Below are positions 54,957 to 61,795 of a stretch of 64,000 bases of DNA, piece after piece. The stretch covers positions 1-64,000 of the forward strand of contig NZ_JAIVAJ010000007.1 of assembly GCF_020171725.1 (NCBI RefSeq), written 5' to 3'. A model generated the notes under the pieces. It did no database searches, was not told the DNA's origin, and saw only the letters and a program-made list of their open reading frames with translations. The position numbers and the translations under genes are program-made. This DNA is from Halobacillus litoralis. Lineage in GTDB: Bacteria > Bacillota > Bacilli > Bacillales > Halobacillaceae. Positions within the stretch are counted from its first letter, which is position 1. Every line of letters starts with the position of its first letter.

Positions 54957-55514
54957 TCACTTATAGAAAGCTTTCCATCTCGTTTTGTACTTTTTCTTGT
55001 ACTTCACGTCGTCTTCTTTCTCAATCAAATCTAAAGCAAGTTCCTTGATTTGCTCATCATCTGTGCGGTCGTACAGTGTACGTAAGCTGTCTATGATATC
55101 ATAACGAATCAAGGTTGAGTGCTTCTCTTCCGAAGCTTCGATAAACCGGGTTTTCAAATAGCGAATGACCATGTCTTTCTGCTCTGGACCACCTAAGGCA
55201 ATCCTCCAGATAGATTGTAGACTGTGTCTTGCCGTCACGAATTTCTTATCCTTCGTGACTTCCCACACTTTCGGAAAGTCATGCAGCATCCGTTTGTCAG
55301 GATCACTTTGAGACAATCGACATAACAACTGGGCCGCTCTCGACCGATCATGATTGTCCCCTTCTGATAAGTCATGAACGAGCTGATCCCAAACGTCATA
55401 GGCCCAATCCACTTCCCCATCAGTTATCTCTAACAATTTCATAAAAGCACCGTATTGAATATTTCTGTCTGGATCACTTAGATTTTCAAAGGAAGTATGA
55501 ACCGCTTGTTCCAT
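54957..55514 (-). CDS. HEAT-repeat-like helical protein
   Basis: 185-aa, all-helical, charged protein. It shows repeated helix pairs (IQYGAFMKLLEITDGEVDWAYD, SRAAQLLCRLSQSDPD, ARHSLQSIWRIALGG, RYDIIDSLRTLYDRTDD), as in HEAT/armadillo folds used as scaffolds. The C-terminus is very basic. No enzymatic motif. AGGAGGGGG precedes the ATG. Function unknown. Confidence 0.75.
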   Translation of the reverse strand: MEQAVHTSFENLSDPDRNIQYGAFMKLLEITDGEVDWAYDVWDQLVHDLSEGDNHDRSRAAQLLCRLSQSDPDKRMLHDFPKVWEVTKDKKFVTARHSLQSIWRIALGGPEQKDMVIRYLKTRFIEASEEKHSTLIRYDIIDSLRTLYDRTDDEQIKELALDLIEKEDDVKYKKKYKTRWKAFYK

Positions 55515-55529
55515 TAAAAAGCCCCCTCC

Positions 55530-55913
55530 TTATTGATGCGTGATTTGAATAAGGTTGCCGCACGTATCATCGAATACAGCTAACGTGACGCCGCCCATTT
55601 CCGCAGGCTTCATCGTGAACTGCACCCCTTTTTCAGTTAATCGTTCGTATTCTTCATAGACGTTCTCGACTCCGAACATCGTGGCAGGGATGCCTTCAGA
55701 AAAAATCTTCTGTTGAAATTCTTTAGAGGCAGGGTGATCGTTCGGCTCTAAAAGCAGTTCCGTACCTCCTTCTTCCTCCGGCGAAGCGACTGTAATCCAC
55801 CTGTGATGGCCGAGCGGGACATCCTGCTTCTTTACAAAGCCTAATGTTTCGGAATAAAAATTAAGCGCATGATCCTGATCTTCCACAAAAATACTGGTCA
55901 CAATGATTTTCAT
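55530..55913 (-). CDS. VOC (glyoxalase-like) family protein
   Basis: ATG at 55913 with AAGGAGG upstream; 127 aa, two beta-alpha-beta3 units: MKIIVTSIFVEDQDHALNFY and GGVTLAVFDDTCGNLIQI. The pattern resembles PhnB/lactoylglutathione lyase-like proteins that bind fosfomycin, bleomycin or act as dioxygenases. It is coupled to the ArsR regulator upstream and probably belongs to its regulon. Confidence 0.87.
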   Translation of the reverse strand: MKIIVTSIFVEDQDHALNFYSETLGFVKKQDVPLGHHRWITVASPEEEGGTELLLEPNDHPASKEFQQKIFSEGIPATMFGVENVYEEYERLTEKGVQFTMKPAEMGGVTLAVFDDTCGNLIQITHQ

Positions 55914-55939
55914 ACGAGTGGACCTCCTTGCTTGATGTG

Positions 55940-56218
55940 CTACTCCCTCCACCTAGCCATAATGTCCTCAAGGGGTGTAGGATTAAAGACGAGCTTCCTG
56001 TACTTCCCCTCCTTTTCAGACACGACCAGCTCTGCGGCTTCAAGGAGAGCGAGGTGTTTCGAAATGGCCTGTCTGGAAATGGTCAGATTATGCTTGCTTG
56101 TCAGCCTCACCGTCAATTCATACAGTGTTATTTCTTTGCGTTCGAACAGCTCATCCAACATGATTCTTCGATTCGGATCCGCAAGGGCTTTGAATACATC
56201 CTGATTTTCGTTTTTCAT
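55940..56218 (-). CDS. ArsR/SmtB-type transcriptional repressor
   Basis: ATG at 56218 gives 92 aa: winged helix with KALADPNRRIMLDELFERKEIT, recognition helix LTISRQAISKHLALLEAA, and wing GKYRKLVF. No metal-binding ELCVC-type cysteines, so it senses something other than metal; SdpR-like. It lies just upstream of, and probably controls, the VOC gene and itself. The promoter -10 ends only six bases before this ATG (see 56225-56254), so the mRNA may be leaderless. A longer frame to 56293 would run through the promoter and operator. Confidence 0.85.
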   Translation of the reverse strand: MKNENQDVFKALADPNRRIMLDELFERKEITLYELTVRLTSKHNLTISRQAISKHLALLEAAELVVSEKEGKYRKLVFNPTPLEDIMARWRE

Positions 56219-56224
56219 ACTCTC

Positions 56225-56254
56225 ATCATATGCAACCATATAGTTGCGTGTCAA
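56225..56254 (-). promoter_or_regulatory. ArsR promoter with operator in its spacer
   Basis: Minus strand TTGACA (56254-56249), 18-bp spacer, TATGAT (56230-56225). The spacer contains the inverted repeat GCAAC-N6-GTTGC (56247-56232), the size and form of ArsR/SdpR-type operators. Repressor bound there would exclude the polymerase: autoregulation. Confidence 0.75.
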
Positions 56255-56307
56255 GTGGACTTCGCTTTCTAGTTTGATCGAATGATAGCGCATTTATAAA
56301 AAAGCAC

Positions 56308-56335
56308 ACAAAAAAAACGACACCTCAGTGCCGTT
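56308..56335 (-). terminator. Terminator of tRNA-Ala
   Basis: Stem AACGGCAC/GTGTCGTT (one G-U) followed on the minus strand by eight T. Confidence 0.85.
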
Positions 56336-56348
56336 TTCTTGTGTATAG

Positions 56349-56421
56349 TGGAGCATAGCGGGCTCGAACCGCTGACCTCTACACTGCCAGTGTAGCGCTC
56401 TCCCAGCTGAGCTAATGCCCC
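56349..56421 (-). tRNA. tRNA-Ala (GGC)
   Basis: 73 nt with a full cloverleaf: acceptor GGGGCAT/ATGCTCC (one G-U), D-arm TAGCTCAGCTGGGAGAGC, anticodon arm CTACA-CTGGCAG-TGTAG with anticodon GGC, T-arm AGCGG-TTCGAGC-CCGCT. The discriminator is A and the CCA end is not encoded. It marks the end of the core-like region; the AT-rich accessory genes begin about 150 bp from its 5' side. Confidence 0.96.
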
Positions 56422-56498
56422 GTATTTTGTTATTGTCATTACAGTGTCTATGACCATATTTAAAAGCGGTTGACCACTTCACAATAAATTATCACACA

Positions 56499-56559
56499 AC
56501 TAAGTGTAATGTAGTCACCCATTTAAGTCAATAAACAATCTGGAAAATATACACTTAGT
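56499..56559. repeat. Inverted repeat at the island edge
   Basis: ACTAAGTGTA (56499-56508) and TACACTTAGT (56550-56559) are a perfect 10-bp inverted pair, 41 bp apart, in the 200-bp gap between tRNA-Ala and the Mrr remnant. The rest of the gap is AT-rich with no gene. It could be a recombination or regulator site. Confidence 0.45.
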
Positions 56560-56619
56560 GAAACGCTCTTTATGAGCACTATAGTCTATTTCAAACTCAC
56601 CTTTCTTTAAATCATGGGT

Positions 56620-56883
56620 TTAATCACCTCTCATTAAGTATCTATATTTATCAAGCTCAAATTGTGGGTTACTAGTGTAATGCAAATTCTCTTTTGTTAT
56701 TTCTTGCAAGGGTTGGTTCTCCCAGTATTTACACTGAACCAAATACTTCCCCTTAAATACAGGTGATGGTGGCGTTGCTATAATGTCAACTCCACCATCA
56801 CCTGACTTATCAGTTAATTCAGCCTCAACCCCCATCTCTCCTAATAAAACCTCTATGAGTTCCTCAAACATTTATCCATCCAT
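56620..56883 (-). pseudogene. Mrr-type restriction endonuclease remnant
   Basis: The frame carries the Mrr catalytic fold: FEELIEVLLGEMG, SGDGGVDIIA (catalytic Asp) and KYLVQCKYW (Q-x-K). The strongest start, ATG at 56883 with GGAGGG five bases upstream, reads M-D-G-stop and the Mrr sequence resumes in the same frame at the ATG at 56871. A single nonsense change (TAA) at codon 4 thus interrupts it. After QCKYW the usual remaining third of the Mrr domain is replaced by unrelated residues ending ...LMRGD, so the 3' part is lost too. Restart at 56871 could still give an 83-aa fragment. Confidence 0.7.
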
Positions 56884-56942
56884 CGTTACCCTCCTATAAA
56901 AATGCCACGTATATAAATCAATAAAATTGAGTTTTCATTCAA

Positions 56943-59249
56943 CTAACTTACAGAATGATTGTCAGCTTCCAAATTGTTGAGTTTGTTTTTAAAACCTTCA
57001 TAATTATTCTCTAAATCTTGAGGAAAGACTCCAATATACTCAAATTCAGAAAGGCTATGGAAAAATTTGTTCTTCCTGCTTGTTTTATGATGATAATCTC
57101 TAAGAACTTGAGAATTTCTTATATCTTGTAAAGGTTTATACATCCCAAATAACTCGATTAACAAACTCTTATCAGAATGCTCAAATATACCCTCGACATA
57201 GAAGTCTGGAATATAATTCTCATCATCTTTTGTATTCTCGAATTTATACTGCTGATTATTTCGACCTATAATATTAATATCTAAATTCAGTGTTTGCTTA
57301 GCAAAAGAATAAAAGTCCGCTTCCAGTTGAGAATCAAGTTTAAATCCATCAAATGAAATAATTTGCTTAAAATCTTTAGGGGTTAAATTCCAGTCAGGAA
57401 ATAGCTCATTAAGCCACTCATAAAAAACTACAGTATTATAATGATAAGAGACTGCTGTAATTAATTGATACTGTCCTAACTCTGAAAGGACTGTGGGGTT
57501 GAAAATACTTCTCAGGTCTTTTTTGAAACTTCTTTTTTTAAGAATCCCCTGCTCGAACAAGGAATCCACAAACTTTCTCAACTCATAATTAGCATTGTCT
57601 TTAATATTCATATATTTTTTTGGTTTTTGCTTGAAATCAGAATAAGATTTTGTAAGACCATATTTTTCCGAAATATACCAGATTAAAATATCAGTAAAAT
57701 TATATATTTCTGTTAGTCTTGAGGATTGTTCATTGATTAAATCAGATAAATATTGGTAATCAACTGTTAAGGTGTGTAAACTTTCTTCTTGAACCAATGT
57801 TCTATTTAGTTTATTTTTCAAGATATCTTCAATTGTAAAGTTGTACTTACTTACAAGCCAATCTAAAGCATCATACACTTTACCTTTGTTATCAAAGTAA
57901 TTTGACTCTTTGTGTGTTAGTTCCCATGGCTGGATTTGAAGTTCTGGAAAAGCCATATTTAATATTTCTATGACCTTGTAATACCTCCCTTCTTTATTTT
58001 TACTGGGGACTCTAATTTCTAGAAGTTCTTGTTGACTCAAGCATAGTAATTCACTACGCGTACTATATTTTAGTTTTTTAGTTATAGCATATCTCCATAT
58101 TTTTTTAAAATTCTCCTCTGTGCACAATTTAAGTGGTAGTCTACCTAAATTTTTGCCATTTGGTGTAGTAAATAAGTACTCATACCACTGAATAATGTCA
58201 ATAGAGTCTACTCCACCTAAACCTAATATTATTCCGAACCTCTCTTTGTAGGTTCTTGTCTGTTCTTTGATTGACATGCAACTTCTGCAAGTCCGAATTG
58301 ATTTACCTAATTTAAAGAATTCGTTTGTTGTGGGCAATGTATTTTGACATACAACACATTTTGCTTCTATAGCTCTTTCTTTTTTTAGAGGTTCACAATC
58401 ATGCTCTTTACCCAATCTCAAGATTTGTTGTTCATTTAAATTTGGATATAAACCTAACATCTCATCCATTGTATGCTCAGGATAATCAAGTATAAACTTT
58501 TGTTCCAATTCATAAGTCAGTAGGTGAGTAGACTTCCTTACACTTACCTCTAACTCATTAGCTTTTAAAAAGATGCTATTCTTAGTTCTATTAGGAAGCA
58601 GTTGCAATAATTCATTTATGGTTTTCTTATTGTCAGACTCTAGAATAATTGTTAGCTCTTCAGTACTCCAATTCCTAGGACTACTTAGTCCTAGCCTCTG
58701 TGCTTTTGAGACGATAGTACCCTTTTTCATATGAGGGAACTTACTTAATACCCCCTTAATTCCATTCTTAATGTATAAGAAACTAAATTCTTCTTCTTGT
58801 TCAGTTGTCCAAGACAATTGTTTTTTCAATTGCAACTTATTTGCTCTTGATTTAATTGCTAGCTCACTTCGTTTTGGAAGCTTTTGCTTTAAATCTGACA
58901 TTGAACTATAAGGATACTCACTTATAAGAATGTCGTCCTCTTTTTTAGACCACGCTTTAAAAGTTAAACTATTACTATGTGCTTTTGAAATTATCTGCTG
59001 TTTAGTGAACTTATTTTCGAATGCATTTTCAATTTCCTCAATGCTCATACCACAATCAATGAAATGAACTAATTTTTCAAAATCCTCTTCACTCCAAATT
59101 TTCGTCTTTGTTAACCCCATTCTATTTGCTTTTAATATCACTGAATTCCTGGTCCTTCCAAGGGTCTTAGCTAGAATATCTATATCAACAGTAAGGTAAT
59201 TTACTCTTAGATAGTCCTCTTCAAAAACCACCCATCTATCCCCACCCAT
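56943..59249 (-). CDS. Six-SANT-repeat, zinc finger, PD-(D/E)XK-like protein
   Basis: 768 aa. Residues 1-282 hold six repeats of about 47 aa, each with W near the start, a helix, and NSVxxKAxxLGL-type end: Trp at 6, 52, 100, 147, 194, and a sixth weaker unit. These look like SANT/Myb or homeodomain-like DNA-binding units. A Cys4 finger follows (C298, C301, C321, C324), then about 300 helical residues of unknown kind. The last 130 residues resemble a Vsr/DUF559-type nuclease: E643 in DSQLEADFY, D682 in YIPDFYVEG, E699 in LLIELFGMYK. AT-rich, unlike the core genome. A sequence-specific nuclease is inferred. Confidence 0.75.
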   Translation of the reverse strand: MGGDRWVVFEEDYLRVNYLTVDIDILAKTLGRTRNSVILKANRMGLTKTKIWSEEDFEKLVHFIDCGMSIEEIENAFENKFTKQQIISKAHSNSLTFKAWSKKEDDILISEYPYSSMSDLKQKLPKRSELAIKSRANKLQLKKQLSWTTEQEEEFSFLYIKNGIKGVLSKFPHMKKGTIVSKAQRLGLSSPRNWSTEELTIILESDNKKTINELLQLLPNRTKNSIFLKANELEVSVRKSTHLLTYELEQKFILDYPEHTMDEMLGLYPNLNEQQILRLGKEHDCEPLKKERAIEAKCVVCQNTLPTTNEFFKLGKSIRTCRSCMSIKEQTRTYKERFGIILGLGGVDSIDIIQWYEYLFTTPNGKNLGRLPLKLCTEENFKKIWRYAITKKLKYSTRSELLCLSQQELLEIRVPSKNKEGRYYKVIEILNMAFPELQIQPWELTHKESNYFDNKGKVYDALDWLVSKYNFTIEDILKNKLNRTLVQEESLHTLTVDYQYLSDLINEQSSRLTEIYNFTDILIWYISEKYGLTKSYSDFKQKPKKYMNIKDNANYELRKFVDSLFEQGILKKRSFKKDLRSIFNPTVLSELGQYQLITAVSYHYNTVVFYEWLNELFPDWNLTPKDFKQIISFDGFKLDSQLEADFYSFAKQTLNLDINIIGRNNQQYKFENTKDDENYIPDFYVEGIFEHSDKSLLIELFGMYKPLQDIRNSQVLRDYHHKTSRKNKFFHSLSEFEYIGVFPQDLENNYEGFKNKLNNLEADNHSVS

Positions 59250-59329
59250 ATATATCCTCCCATTATAATTATTTATATTAATTATATAATACTTTCATCT
59301 TTTAATAAAGAAAATAATCCATAAGTTAA

Positions 59330-59367
59330 AATATTAAAAATAACTTCCAAACCGTGAGGGGGTTTGG
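59330..59367 (-). terminator. Terminator-like hairpin before the SANT gene
   Basis: Stem CCAAACC/GGTTTGG (59347-59367), followed on the minus strand by TTATTTTTA. It would end transcripts coming from the upstream ATPase gene. It shares bases 59364-59367 with the larger stem at 59364-59438, so the two exclude each other. Confidence 0.6.
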
Positions 59368-59438
59368 GGGTGGTGCGGTAGGTTCGTGAACTGCGTAGTG
59401 AAACGTAGCAGTTTGCGAAGTTGGTCCAGCACCCCCAA
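59364..59438. other. Structured palindromic element
   Basis: In an AT-rich setting this GC-rich segment forms a long imperfect stem: outer TTGGGGGTG/CACCCCCAA, internal loop, then TTCG/CGAA and AACTGC/GCAGTT around a 13-nt loop. No protein is encoded. It could be a structured RNA in the 3' region of the ATPase gene, a conjugative or replication site, or a mobile-element end. I cannot choose among these. Confidence 0.6.
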
Positions 59439-59501
59439 GTATTTTGCATTCTAAGTGGTAACTAATTATTAAAAAGACATTAAACTTCAGCCCTGCCTCG
59501 C

Positions 59502-59552
59502 AGCCTGCGATGCAGGCTACTCGTCTAAAATTGAAAGCAGGCTTTCAATTTT
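59502..59552. other. Two perfect hairpins downstream of the ATPase gene
   Basis: AGCCTGC/GCAGGCT with a 3-nt loop (59502-59518) and AAAATTGAAAG/CTTTCAATTTT with a 4-nt loop (59527-59552). They lie between the ATPase stop and the palindromic element, in a gap of 386 bp without a gene. The loop CAGG of the second can pair with the first stem sequence. Confidence 0.6.
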
Positions 59553-59635
59553 CTGAATCACGTTATATTTTAATACTTTTATCCTTAAGAGATGCCATTC
59601 AAATCCCCTAATAACACAGACAATCAATACAATGT

Positions 59636-60955
59636 TTAGGCAGAATCTTCGCCTAAATACTCTAGATGCCAATCTGTCGGGTAATTATCCACTTCCGCTT
59701 CAACAGGCGCATCTTCATATGAGTCACTAGTTAGATAATCTTCAAGCAACTGTCTCATTCTCTTACTTGGTATATACAATTCTATACGCTTTCTGTCTCT
59801 GATTTGACTTCTCCAGACCCATTGGATAAGTTCTGATAATGCCCAAGTCTTCTCGTCAATACTCACTCCATACTGTTCAAAGAACTTTTTATGGATAGGG
59901 TTCATATATCTATTTACTAGATAAGCAAGGTGTTTTTTTTCTCTATATTGGTTAGTAGCTCGTTCCGTCATTGATACAAACGCCTTCTTGTAACTCTTTG
60001 GAGAGACCTTCTTTTTAATGGTCTCCCTCTCTCCACCTATTACAGTAGTCCACATTGTGGTACTTAAATTGGCTTTACATTGATTCATTAAATAATTGTA
60101 CACATTTCTTCTTAGTGTGGAGATTTTATCTTTGTTGTTTTGCTTTTCAAGCCAACTCTTCGACAAGGAGAAAGGTTTATCACCAACTTTGTTCAATGGT
60201 CCTTGATAAATATTTACCAAGCTGCTCAAGTGCTCCTTATCTTGCCTTTCTCTCCTCACGTAAGGAACCAGCTTGTATCCATCTTGTGTCAGCCTCACCG
60301 AAAAATAATTGTATTTAACATCATATAAATCATAATAAGCTTTCTGTAATTGCCCCTTAAAGAAATAGGTCATGATAAAAACATCGTGAAAGGATTTAAA
60401 TACCTCAATAGGGAAGCGCCACATCAACGCAGATCTGTTCACATATAGTAAGTTTCCTGTCAAAGCTAACTTTTTTATTTTGTTGTACTCTGTATCATAA
60501 TGCTTCTTTTCGTTGTTCCACTCTACGAATTCTATACCGTTGTCATTTTGTTTAATATCAATCACGCTAGCATTCATTAATAAGTCAATGTCGTCCTTCT
60601 TTAATGGTACTTGGTCAATGACGTTCATTACTTCATCTAACAATAGAGTATAGTTATTTATTCTTAACAGTTCTTTCGTTTCTGCATTCGCCATTTGAAA
60701 GAGAGAGTGGGTTGCACAAATGTCCTTACCTTCGCCAAGCAATTTGTGTAGGTCATCCATTTTTGTTTCTCCTTTCTTGTTGGCTGGCGAATAAAACTCC
60801 CTGTTCCTCACAGCACCTTTTACTCTATCAATTTCAGATAAAAATGGAGTGATGTAAATAAAAGAGTGTGACTCTATACTCATTTCACTCATATACTCAA
60901 TTGCCCAAGATGTTTTTCCATAACCACACGGTGCATCTACTACATTAATTCTCAT
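59636..60955 (-). CDS. Phage-type SF2 helicase/ATPase
   Basis: 439 aa. N-terminal Walker A-like APCGYGKTSW (residues 8-17), ATHSLFQ, Walker B-like LLLDEVM (D107, E108). Near the C-terminus IQWVWRSQIRDRKRIELYIPS resembles motif VI of SF2 helicases, as in helicases of Bacillus phages. The middle 200 residues are not recognisable. It could be a relic of a prophage or a component of a defence locus. It is divergent from the histone-fold operon and followed by structured sequence rather than a gene. Confidence 0.7.
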   Translation of the reverse strand: MRINVVDAPCGYGKTSWAIEYMSEMSIESHSFIYITPFLSEIDRVKGAVRNREFYSPANKKGETKMDDLHKLLGEGKDICATHSLFQMANAETKELLRINNYTLLLDEVMNVIDQVPLKKDDIDLLMNASVIDIKQNDNGIEFVEWNNEKKHYDTEYNKIKKLALTGNLLYVNRSALMWRFPIEVFKSFHDVFIMTYFFKGQLQKAYYDLYDVKYNYFSVRLTQDGYKLVPYVRRERQDKEHLSSLVNIYQGPLNKVGDKPFSLSKSWLEKQNNKDKISTLRRNVYNYLMNQCKANLSTTMWTTVIGGERETIKKKVSPKSYKKAFVSMTERATNQYREKKHLAYLVNRYMNPIHKKFFEQYGVSIDEKTWALSELIQWVWRSQIRDRKRIELYIPSKRMRQLLEDYLTSDSYEDAPVEAEVDNYPTDWHLEYLGEDSA

Positions 60956-60985
60956 TCAGTCTCATCCTTCCTAATTTCAAGCATA

Positions 60986-61036
60986 AAAATAGCCCCCATT
61001 TTTGGGCGCCTCATTTTCTGTAGTGTTTTCCTACAG
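60986..61036. other. Hairpins in the divergent intergenic region
   Basis: The 366-bp gap between the ATPase and the histone-fold operon has an imperfect GCCCCC/GGGCGC hairpin near 60990-61009 and a perfect CTGTAG/CTACAG stem (61018-61036). These lie in the 5' untranslated part of the ATPase gene and might be operator or attenuator sites. Nothing else but AT-rich sequence and the promoter at 61292 is seen. Confidence 0.4.
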
Positions 61037-61290
61037 ATCTGTTATACACTTTTGACAATAGGAATAATAATTTCCACGTTATTTGAACAGCAATCTCATA
61101 ATAAAGTGCCTCTATTCTTAATGTCGTATCGGGCATTTGTAATATTGGGTTTCTTGCTACAAGTATTCAATCGAAACAATTCTCTCTTGAGTGTATTGAA
61201 ACTGTAAAGGACCCCCCTTCACCAACAAATAGACTACTTCACATTCTGTACTGTAGTCAAAAACCAATTGAGGACAATAATACCAGTAAA

Positions 61291-61299
61291 TGTTATAAT
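61291..61299 (+). promoter_or_regulatory. Extended -10 promoter of the histone-fold operon
   Basis: TGTTATAAT is a perfect extended -10 (TGn plus TATAAT); the -35 is weak (GGACAA 17 bp upstream). It is 23 bp before the GTG start. Confidence 0.65.
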
Positions 61300-61321
61300 T
61301 TGTGGAAAAGGGGGATTTTTT

Positions 61322-61795
61322 GTGGATGATAAAGAAGAGCTTTTTGAAGAAGAAGATGGTCAATTGGCACATGAATCAGAGGAAAATGACGAAACCGAAG
61401 AAATCAGCCAAGATGCCTCTTATCTATTAGTTCAAAAAAGAGTTAAGATGCTAATGAAAGAAATTGCTGAGCTAGAAGGCATTAATATTAGCTTCTCAAA
61501 AAAAGGTTTAGAGACTATACAAGAATATTTTAAGCTTATCACATCGGTATTTTCATATGAGGTTATAGATGCTCTAGAACGCCAAGGTAGAAAAAGGGTA
61601 AATAGAGACATTGTAATAACAAGTGTCAATAAACTATTAAGTAATTCTGATTCAGTAAATACCTCAATAGAAGAGCTTCAGAAAACTATTGATGAATTAA
61701 CAAAAAGCGCAAGTAGTTCCAACTTAAAAAGAGCTACTGATTTTGTAAACGGAATGACAAATACAGTTACAAGGGAAGATGTTACTGATGAGTAG
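61322..61795 (+). CDS. Small acidic protein with a histone-fold domain
   Basis: GTG at 61322, seven bases after AGGGGG, gives 157 aa; a longer frame from 61268 would cover the promoter. Residues 1-30 are very acidic. Residues about 38-106 follow the helix-strand-long helix-strand-helix plan of archaeal histones: ISFSKKGLETIQEYFKLITS, SYEVIDALERQ, then GRKRVNRDIVITSVNKLL, which parallels the GRKT...ED(I/V) loop and last helix of HMf histones with one residue missing. A helical tail follows. Its stop overlaps the next gene by 8 bp. Histone folds are rare in bacteria. Assignment rests on my reading of the pattern only. Confidence 0.65.
   Translation: MDDKEELFEEEDGQLAHESEENDETEEISQDASYLLVQKRVKMLMKEIAELEGINISFSKKGLETIQEYFKLITSVFSYEVIDALERQGRKRVNRDIVITSVNKLLSNSDSVNTSIEELQKTIDELTKSASSSNLKRATDFVNGMTNTVTREDVTDE

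Noticed and set aside
59364..59438. Retron msr-msd or group II intron RNA
   Set aside because: No reverse transcriptase with a YxDD motif is in the window and no retron-like a1/a2 flanks are visible.
56940..60955. Known restriction-modification or Gabija/Zorya-type defence system
   Set aside because: No methyltransferase, TOPRIM, Mot-like or specificity subunit is present; only a broken Mrr fragment resembles a known restriction gene.
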